Positions 6,953 through 14,949 of a stretch of DNA of 20,078 bases are shown in pieces. The number at the start of each line of letters is the position of its first letter. The first letter of the stretch is position 1. The DNA comes from Stramenopiles sp. TOSAG23-3. Its lineage: Eukaryota > Sar. The notes beneath the pieces were generated by a model. That model had not been told where the DNA came from and ran no database searches. It saw only the letters and a list, made by a program, of their open reading frames with translations. A program made the translations under genes and the position numbers. The stretch is taken from positions 1-20,078 of the forward strand of contig LT642384.1 of the NCBI GenBank assembly GCA_900128585.1, in the 5' to 3' direction.

Positions 6953-7930
6953 TTAAAAATCAAAGTCCGAGTCTGAGCCCGAGGCATTTTCAGTTTTCGA
7001 GACATTTTGAAACAAAAACCCGAACACTTCGTTGTGGTCCATTTTTACTGTCATTTTGTTCACGTAGACTTTCTTTGTATTTTCAAGCAACTTTGACGTG
7101 ACTGCATGTTCGTCCATCAGGTCCGGCTCCGTTACATGCTCAGTAACGGTGTGGGACGAGACCAGGCTGGATAGACAGCGCTGAAGGAAGCGCTCATCTC
7201 CTTTGGTACAATAAACTCGTAGCATATACAGCGCGGCGGTCCTCATTTCCTGGTGCTCCCGAAGTTTATCGTCCAGTTGCGAAAACATCGTGCTCGATTT
7301 TACCGCGTTCTCGTACGCTTCTTCGAGGTTCCCAGAAATTCCTAAACAACGCGAACAGATACTGTAACACCGGGCTTCGTACAATCGGACAGTGACCTGC
7401 TCTTGAGTCTCCAAGGGTGGCCCCTCTTCCTGTTCTTGTCTCAGGGAATAAAAAGCTTTCGTGGCCCGTGAGCATAATTGCGCGCAGTCTACCATCATCT
7501 TGCAGCACGTTTCTAGTATCCCAAAGTATTCTTTGTCGACGCTGCCATCGTCCTTCATCTCTTCCTGCACAAGCTCAAATTTTAACAGCCCTGCATTGTA
7601 CAACATCTTTACATAGTCCAAGAGCAAAACTAAGTTTTCTTTGACAGGCTCATTTTGTTTACTCAACAATTTCTCAATTTTCTTTTTTGCTTCTACAGGA
7701 GCCACCTTTCTCGGGGAATGCGCCATTTTTTCTATTTTTGGGAGCACCGTCGACACGTTTTTGCTTTGACTCGCATTCTTCTCCGCTTCTTTCCTTTCCC
7801 AGGCCAGCACCTCTGTGTAGTCAATGTCCTTCCAACTGTCAAAAAACTTGTAGCCGTACAGCATTGCGGCCGTATCGACAAAACCACTGTCTCCATCACG
7901 GCACTCCTGCGCGAGAGAGAACGGGTCCAT
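6953..7930 (-). CDS. Uncharacterised helical protein, possibly TPR-like
   Basis: The 325-aa product starts at ATG 7930 and ends at 6953 without introns. I do not recognise a family. Residues about 95-255 look wholly alpha-helical, with alternating hydrophobic and charged positions; the segment 178-245 (YEARCYSICSRCLG, a Gly-Asn turn, then EEAYENAVKSS) has the feel of TPR-type helical hairpins. A basic, low-complexity linker (about 60-90) precedes it. Six Cys fall in 142-195 without a metal-site pattern. The extreme C terminus is acidic (GSDSDFDF), as in proteins that bind basic partners. There is no signal peptide or membrane segment, so it is probably cytosolic or nuclear. It is divergent from the large protein gene at 8580. 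Confidence 0.75.
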   Translation of the reverse strand: MDPFSLAQECRDGDSGFVDTAAMLYGYKFFDSWKDIDYTEVLAWERKEAEKNASQSKNVSTVLPKIEKMAHSPRKVAPVEAKKKIEKLLSKQNEPVKENLVLLLDYVKMLYNAGLLKFELVQEEMKDDGSVDKEYFGILETCCKMMVDCAQLCSRATKAFYSLRQEQEEGPPLETQEQVTVRLYEARCYSICSRCLGISGNLEEAYENAVKSSTMFSQLDDKLREHQEMRTAALYMLRVYCTKGDERFLQRCLSSLVSSHTVTEHVTEPDLMDEHAVTSKLLENTKKVYVNKMTVKMDHNEVFGFLFQNVSKTENASGSDSDFDF

Positions 7931-8579
7931 ATGTACACGTGCGCCTTTGAATCCTCTGAATGCTACCGAAACAAGTTTGTTTTACGAATTATTCTTTTCT
8001 GTTAAAAAATATAGATGACGAAGATATAGTTTGTGTTGGACATCAAGAAATTATTTCAAAGCAACTTGATGCCGGTACCGTGCCATTATTGGAAAATGAA
8101 GCACTTGTTTGTTGTTTTTGTATATATATTAATAAAATAAGTAAATAAAAAAAAAAAGAAGATAGAAACTCCTTCCTCCTACTACTACCTCCTCCTCCTC
8201 GATCGAACCCGGAAGAAGGAGGACTTAGTCCTTCGTATATTTTATAGTCTGTAATATTATAGACAGACTAGCTAAAAAACACACTGCTGCATTCCTGTAT
8301 AATATTAATAAATAAAGAAGAAGTATTAATAAAACAAATTGTCGATGATCGATGATCGATGATGATGATGATAAAAAATAGAATAAATAAATGGCAATAG
8401 AAAGAAGTACGTATATGCCATGAGACGAAGATGTTTCTTGGACAGAAGATATATCCATTACGCTCTTAATCAACACTTTTGAAATTTATTGAACGAGCAC
8501 CCAACGGCACAAAAGAGGACTAGCGCTCCTTTATTACAGTGGCATACGCGTAGACAGTCCTGTATTTTTTACCATAGGC
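7931..8579. other. Divergent spacer upstream of the large LamG gene
   Basis: This 649-bp region separates the 325-aa gene (-) from the large gene (+). A 62-codon plus-strand ORF, 7960-8148, has a fairly protein-like middle (around VCVGHQEIISKQLDAG) but starts only 30 bp from the divergent ATG and has an AT-rich end; I do not call it a gene. Poly-A sequence at 8145-8160 is followed by a CCT/CTC-rich stretch (8165-8205), a GGACTTAGTCC near-palindrome at about 8222 and a GATGATC/GAT microsatellite at 8343-8370. A T-loop-like GGGTTCGATC on the minus strand near 8200 has no matching stem, so no tRNA. Confidence 0.6.
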
Positions 8580-11500
8580 ATGGGTCAGTCGTGGAGCGAA
8601 GAACTTGTCGAAGAGTCCGGTCGAGTGTTAAGACTGAATGGGGCTATTCCAGAATATGCACAAGAACAGCTTGATGTCTTGGATAAGGTTCGAACCATGT
8701 ACACTAACCCTGAGGTCACTGCAAATTTTCTTGGCCACGACTATGCGTTCAAGTATCTTTTGCAAGGGATCAGTGTGAAGAACGATCGGGTTGTGGAAAA
8801 GACGCTAAAGGTGCTCACGGACATAGCAAGGATTCCTCCAAAAGTGGAAGACTTGGGCAAGGAGAGGAAAAAAGTTCTTCAACTAATTGGCACCAAAATA
8901 GCTTTGTACTGGGGACTAGCAGGTGCGGACGACATAGATGTACAAATTGCTGCCGTGGAGTTGATGACAGAGTTGTTAGATTACACTGTGAACCTTTCCA
9001 GCATGTACTCTCTGAGCATGAAGACGCTGCTGTTTTACATGCAACCCGCGTACCCGAACAGACTAAAAACCCCGCTGGCAAAACTAATCAAAAGAATGGT
9101 GTCAAACCCAGTTACTTTGTGCTCCATCGATTCCCACGGACTTGGGGCCATAAAACAAGAAGCGTACATTCGAACGGACCTTCCTGATAAGTTTTTGTGC
9201 GAAAAATGTGCAAAAGAGTGTGGTGAGCAATTACTAAATTCCCAGTCGGAAATAATGCCCCTCGGGAAGGAAACGTTTGTTTGTAACTGCAGGTACTGCC
9301 ACATGTGCATGCTGCAAATGCCCAAGCCGGACAGGGCGAAAGAATTGTTCGAGCTTCGAGGCCTAAAGATATTTGTAAATATGATAGTGGACCCCAGAAC
9401 GGATCTGGAATGCGTCTTGTATATATTGGAGACGTTAGTAGAAATGACGGATACGGACGTAACTGCGCTTGTGGTGAACGAGGACTATCGGGCCAAAAGG
9501 TTTCTTTTTCAATCACATCTTTTTTCAGACATATGCTACAAGAATTTTGCGATGCGGCACGAAGACGATCACAGAGACGAAATTATCGGATTAACTGGGA
9601 GCATGACCAGGGTTTTGGACTGTTTGATTTGGCTCTTAAATCCGCCGAGCGTCATTCCAAGCGATACAAAAAAATACAAGTTTTCGAGGTATTACCCGCA
9701 CAGGCTAAGAAAATACGCGGTGGCATTGCCAATGATCAGCACCATGGCAATGAAATGCATATCGAACATCTGCAAAGCAATTGCCCTGGGAAACGGGAAG
9801 ATCGTTCGTTTCGAAAACCCGTTGCTTGTTCGGTTTCCCGGGACAAAAGAAGTGAGCGTTGGAGCCGAAGAGGAAACGGACGACGACGAAAGCGCAATTG
9901 CAGAAAAAGCGAAAGATACAGACACGGTCATGCGGAACTACATATCGGAGGGGAAGCTATGGCACAGGCGTCTGTTGGTTCAAGCGAGCAAGCAATCATC
10001 TACCAACCCTTATTCTCAATTCATTGTTGAAAAAATACTCGGATTTATGAAGGCATTGAAGGAAAGCGGCGACAAAGAAAGCGCAATGTCGCAGAAAGTT
10101 GTGCTGACAAAGCGTGAGGTGAGGGGGGGGGGGAAGCATGGAATCAAACCCTTTCTAAAATATTGTACCGGGACGAAGGAGGGAACAAAGTGCAAATTGT
10201 GAGCACCCCGAAGTACGCCTTGAAAGGAAACGGAAGCTCGGAGGGCTGGCGCATAGTTTTCTCTAACCTAAAGGAGTCACCACCAGGCACACGGAGATTG
10301 ATATTTTATACAGAGTATAATATAGAAGGCTACAACGACGACCACGTGATAATTCGGGGAGAGTTGCAGGGTGACGAGGAACACCAGACGGCCGTGGATG
10401 CCAACGGTATGACCAACGAAGAATTTAATGCATCAAAGGTGCAGCAGCAGCTTCCTTTGTGGGAAATCCTTCCATTCAGCAACATCGCAAAGATTGATTT
10501 AGGAGTTACCGCTTCCCCGGAAGACAAGGCAAAGTACGAGTCACTTCTGCACGAATCGGTACCCACCAAATTGGCGCCAAGAGACTCGAACATATTTTGC
10601 AAACGGCCTGGAACAACTATAGTGAAATTTGTCGTGGCCTACGTGCGCAGGGTCAAGAGAAAGAAGTCGTCCTTCGGCAAACAAAAAATGAAGGAGCGCT
10701 CATTGCCTTTACCAAAGCATATAAGAGACATATTGACGGCGGATTCGAACGACGAAGACCCCGCGCAGAACGATTGGACGAAGTCCGTTCTCGTTGGTGT
10801 GAGCGATTTTATGACGTCAAAAGTCTACGTGCACCAGCCTCTTCACGAGAACCTGCGGAGAGTGAGATTGCGCCTTCGAGCAAAAGCAAAGCAGATGAAT
10901 GCAGCCAGATGCATTATAGACACATTTTCAAGAGGGTTTTCTCAAACTTTAAGGGACTCATCAAGTGTCCAAGCCTTGCTGGGATGCAAGCTGGGAAGTT
11001 TGACTATAATGGGGTCGCCAGATGTTTACCCCTACGTCACTGGTTTGCGCGTGTTGGTCGAGCAGAAACGACTAAAAGTCTTGCCAGTTTGTATCCATGC
11101 AGATGTGGCCTTGGTGCAAATAGCTATACACAGAAAGAACAACCTTTTGAGGCACCAAGTCTTAGACTTGCTCGAGGGACTGAACGACTACGATTCATGG
11201 GTCAAGGATCTAAACAGGCTGGAGCCCGGAGAGAGCATTCAATTGGACATAAGAGGAAACTCTATATCTTACTTTTTAGCCCGATCGCTGTATTCCATGG
11301 TTGGAAAAATAGTTCTATTCGAAGAGACCCTTGCACAAAGATTTACCTTACTTCTTAGCATGACTTTCTTGGATTTGCTAGACGAGCGATTTGATGAGGC
11401 AACACGTTTAATGGCAATTAAAACAGTCGGCCTTCTACCAATGAGCCCGGGGGGAAAGTGCGCAGACTGCGTCGTTAAGAGTGGCTTGTTAAAGGTATTG

Positions 11501-13120
11501 CTTCAGTACCAAACATTCAACGCCAGCGAAAAGATTGTAACGGAAGCGTTAGCAGCAGCGGTGGGGTTTGCCGTGCACGAAAGGTTTCGCGAGGAAATGA
11601 TAGATGCCGGCGGCATGAAGCATTTCCAACAGTTGATCATGGGCGCGACCTCCATGGTTGAAGGTGTCCATCGGGTCATTGATTTTGCAAACATTGGTTT
11701 GATCCTTTTGAACCCGAACCGCCCGACCAGCCCCCCCCATGTTTTCAAAAAGACTGTTTTGTTCGCGCAGCTGAAAAAATTTGTGGAGTGGGTTCAGCCG
11801 GGCGTGAGACTGGTCGAAGATCGTTGGAAGGCAATGGGTGCACTCGTGTCGTTCAGTAAATCCTTTTCTACGCACCATTTTTTTTTGGAAGAGGAGCATT
11901 TGACCCTCATTTTGAAGATTGCGATGACCTCTTCCCCCGACTTCAGTATGTTTGGATCTGCTCCATGCCAAAAAGAGGCTGTGGAAATACTCAAAAATTT
12001 GTCCCAAAATCCTCTGGGAATATTTCTTTGGATGCCCTTTTTGGAAAAAGACCGTTTGAGCTGGGATTATTCTGGTAATTTTGTTCCAGCAATTGGGAGG
12101 ACGAAACGGGCACCTGATTGGATTGCTGACGTGATCGATATCGAAGATGGTTCTAGCGACAGTGGCGGCGAGTCGGACGGGGAAGGGAAAACAAAATCAG
12201 TCCGGTGCAGAACGTTTCAAGAATACTGTGGGATGGTTTTGGGTTCTTACAATGTCGTTTTCACACAGGTGCAGGGCGTTCCGTTGTCACCCGACTACAC
12301 AATAAGTGTTTGGTTTCGTGGGGGAGAGTGGATTCTGAAGCGGCCAAACAAGCCGAACTTCTTTTATACGCTGGTCGAGAGCACCGTAGGGGACAAATTG
12401 ATTGCTCTCGATCACAATTGTCATTTAGGATGCATGGCTGCTGGGAAGCAGAAGAGGGGAGGGCTGCGGCACGCCCGTTGGTATAACACTGGGTTTGATT
12501 TTTCGGATGCATCCCACACCGGGGAACCTTTTGCTACAAATGCTGCGAAGAACAAGTGGTTTCACCTGCTCGTTATTGGACAGACGGTTACTCACGAGGG
12601 GGTCTCGAAGGACTACACCATTTTTTTCGTTAACCGAGTGGTTGTGAAGACAATGCTGTACAAATGCAAGTCAAACATATACTGTGTGGGTAATACGGCG
12701 CATCGATCGGACCTCGCATCGCATTGGGACGCAATCAGCCAATTTCGGGTTTACAATTACGCGTTTTCTCGGTCTCCGATGAGCTGGCCAGCTGAAATCG
12801 TTACCAAGCCGGCGGTTGACCAGTCTTCTTTGATGCATTATCGCCGGGCAGTGAAGCCCACCGACTCCCCGTTTTACGTCCTGAAAACTTTATCGACGAA
12901 TACGTCCTTAATCAACGGCCTGTTGCACTTGCTGCAATCACCCCTAGTTACGTTGAACCAGCTGGCACTTCAGACACTTTACAATATCTGCTGCTACCCA
13001 CCATCCCGTATTTTAGTGGCACAGAATTACAGATTGCTCGAGGTATTAGACCAGTTCAGTCGATCCACCGACGACACGCTGAAGGACTTTGCGAGAAGGG
13101 TTCTCATTGCGGTTTATTAA
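8580..13120 (+). CDS. Giant helical-repeat/LamG-like protein, frameshifted at G11
   Basis: Two ORFs, 8580 to 10202 and about 10118 to 13120, form one gene of about 1,513 codons. The second ORF has no ATG until 10409, its frame is open back into the first, and both sides of the join are protein-like, so the frame change at the 11-G run 10123-10133 is an indel, a programmed shift or a small intron. The N terminus MGQSWS fits the N-myristoylation pattern (Gly2, Ser6), suggesting membrane association. Residues 25-400 and much of the rest are helical and ARM/HEAT-like. A Cys cluster, C207-x2-C210-x3-C214 then C235-x-C237-x2-C240-x2-C243, could bind zinc. Near the C terminus, DNA about 12286-12775 encodes a LamG/concanavalin-like beta-sandwich (YTISVWF, NKWFHLLV, FFVNRVVV, FRVYNYAFS), followed by a final helical repeat segment. 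An acidic linker lies near 12137-12190. No signal peptide or BEACH domain is seen. Function unknown. Confidence 0.8.
10123..10133 (+). other. 11-G homopolymer at the reading-frame break
   Basis: Eleven consecutive G residues lie exactly where the frame of the large gene must change. Nine or twelve G would keep one continuous frame. The alternative is an intron beginning GTGAGG at 10114 and ending at AAG 10178, AGs at 10181 or 10190, each of which also restores the frame, with a CTAAA branch-like sequence at about 10155. Confidence 0.85.
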
Positions 13121-13292
13121 GAAACTTTATAAATTCTTTAAAAAAGTAATATAGTAGAAAGTCGTGACTCAACATTTAATTAAAAATAAAGTACCTATCA
13201 TAATGCGATTTCTCTAATTTGGATTTTTAAGTTAATGTGCTATGTTACGAACTAGATTGTAAAAATGTATATTATCTTTCAACGAATCCATA

Positions 13293-13922
13293 CTAAGAGA
13301 TGACGCACGCTGCAGGAGGTTTCTGCCCTTGATCCAACTTCATGGCTACCACAGACGATTGGCACAAGCAGCAGGACTTGCTCTGGGTTACTGTTATGTG
13401 CCGACCGGCAAACGGTTGCGCCACAAGTTTCGACTCCTTCGGCCGCTTGTCAAGCGCCTGGACTGTGGATTGGCATCCTCCTAAATCCGATGAAACAGAC
13501 ACGTCCGCCGAATGATACACAATCAGTCGTTGTTGGCAACCAGATGTTTCAACGATCGCGTTGTTTGAAGGAGGAAATAGCATGTCTCTGGTATCTAAAT
13601 AGGTATTACTTTGGCACGCACAACAGTGCAAGCGCAACCGACCATTATTTGGAAAACGAAAAACCCCTTTGTAATTTTTCTTGGACTGGCACTGGCACAA
13701 ATTATTTGAAAGGAGTTCGTGAGCACCTCCACCGTAAACTACCTCCTGCTGCACGGGATATTGCGGCGGGTAAACCGCGTGCTGTTGCACGTACGCCATG
13801 TTTGGTTGCATCATGTTCTGCGGGTATTTTGGCTGGCCGACGCCTTGGACAGGAACTGGAACAGCTTCGCATTGAGCGATAGGAACGGGCCTGGACTCGA
13901 GTAATAAGTCTGTTTTGTCCAT
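13293..13922 (-). CDS. Orphan protein with P/Q/Y-rich N terminus and Cys-Gln-Ser motifs
   Basis: The start chosen is the first ATG in frame, 13922-13920 (209 aa); the frame is open 19 codons further upstream but without ATG. Residues 12-63 are rich in Pro, Gln, Tyr and Val (with PPQYPVQQ), like the flexible N-terminal tails of several membrane-associated proteins. The rest carries a recurring Cys motif: CQCQS at 76-80, CCACQS at 100-105, GCQ at 128-130, GCQS at 149-152 and CCLCQS at 184-189. Spaced regularly with beta-like segments between, these suggest internal repeats or a Cys-rich (metal-binding or S-acylated) domain. There is no signal peptide or hydrophobic membrane span. I do not recognise the family. 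It converges on the large LamG gene, 172 bp away. Confidence 0.7.
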   Translation of the reverse strand: MDKTDLLLESRPVPIAQCEAVPVPVQGVGQPKYPQNMMQPNMAYVQQHAVYPPQYPVQQEVVYGGGAHELLSNNLCQCQSKKNYKGVFRFPNNGRLRLHCCACQSNTYLDTRDMLFPPSNNAIVETSGCQQRLIVYHSADVSVSSDLGGCQSTVQALDKRPKESKLVAQPFAGRHITVTQSKSCCLCQSSVVAMKLDQGQKPPAACVIS

Positions 13923-14949
13923 GGGATTACTTGAGTTCCACACGACGTTTTCGTTTTGAAAAAAATAAGGAGACAGCAAAACTACCCCACCTCCCTTTCT
14001 TCAGAACAAGTCTACAAAATAATAGAGTATATCGCAATCTCATTCTTCGAAGTAATAAACACTCGCACAACAAGCTCCAAAAGAGCGAGACTTGATATTA
14101 TTAGTCTATTAAGAATTGGGAGGAGCGCTACTTCTTCTTGCTCCTCATTTTTTTCGATAATAATAAAAAAAAAATGCGAAAAAAAAAAGCTATTTTTTTA
14201 TAAGCCTATTATTACCTGCTGTATTTTTATTTTATAAATAAAATTAATAATAATAAAATGAATACGACCAAGACAAGACAAGATTTGGTTGTTGAAGAAC
14301 GAACGAAAAAAATCGAAAATGAGTACCGTACGGTATTTAATGTAATAACAGCAATATTACCCCTTATTTATTACACTTATAATATCTCTGTGGACTTCTC
14401 TTCTCAAAATAAATAATGAAATGACCCTTCGGAACGCCTGGCAGAGAGAGGCCTATTTCTATAATTTACGTATTTGTCGATAGAATGGGAAGAGCCATTC
14501 GGTAGAGATTCTAATCATTTACATAAACACAGTATACTTACATATGCTGTGTTTATATAGCTGATAACTCTACACTCAGGCCAGAATATTATATTGTATT
14601 AAGTACAAATTCCTATCATTATTAATGTCCTGAGTTAGTGTGATAAGGCGAATGAACACAGCATCAATAATTATGCTGTGTAAATACTAAGTCTTAGAAT
14701 CTCTACCGAGCGGCTCTTCCCATTCTATCGAGAATTAGGTAAATTATAGAAATAGGCCTCTCTCTGCCAGGCGTTCCGAAGGGTCATTTCATTATTTTGA
14801 GAAGATACGTAAATTGTATTAATTAGCTAGATATTTTTTTGGAATGTAGAACCTTCCTTCTTTATTTTGGTTTCTCCCCAGGTATTGGTATTATAATACA
14901 AGTAACTCAAAACCTGTCGTAATTAGGTTCGTAAAATTTTAGGTACTCC
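13923..14949. other. Spacer containing a foldback element
   Basis: This region holds the upstream DNA of the Cys-Gln-Ser gene (about 13923-14250, AT-rich, with a plus-strand ORF lacking an ATG that I regard as noise), an AT-rich stretch to 14398, the 407-bp inverted-repeat element at 14399-14805, and the 3' flank of the GH78 gene (14806-14949). No coding sequence is supported. Confidence 0.6.
14399..14805. mobile_element. Foldback (long inverted-repeat) element, MITE-like
   Basis: The left arm (14399-14514) and right arm (14694-14805) are reverse complements over about 112 bp with five mismatches and one 4-nt AAAT difference, roughly 95% identity. Arms start TCTTCTCAAAATAA and end with ATTCTAA on the inner side. 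The 179-bp centre carries two further hairpins: 14523-14556 (ATAAACACAG against CTGTGTTTAT) and 14656-14681 (ACACAGCAT against ATGCTGTGT). There is no ORF. Near-identity of the arms implies recent origin or conversion. I could not find a clear target-site duplication, so transposition is inferred from structure only. Confidence 0.75.

Noticed and set aside
7960-8148. 62-aa plus-strand ORF with a protein-like middle section
   Set aside because: It starts 30 bp from the divergent ATG of the 325-aa gene, ends in AT-rich noise and has no family match. It is mentioned in the spacer entry but not called.
8190-8215. tRNA-like T-loop (GGGTTCGATC on the minus strand)
   Set aside because: The flanking bases cannot form the T stem, and no acceptor or anticodon arm is found within tRNA distance.
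9305-10030. 241-aa plus-strand ORF in another frame of the large gene
   Set aside because: It is a shadow: Arg- and Ser-rich, with no family features, while the main frame is continuous and protein-like through the same DNA.
10597-11358. 253-aa plus-strand ORF in another frame
   Set aside because: It is a shadow of the large gene's second half; its composition is Arg/Ser-rich with no recognisable motifs.
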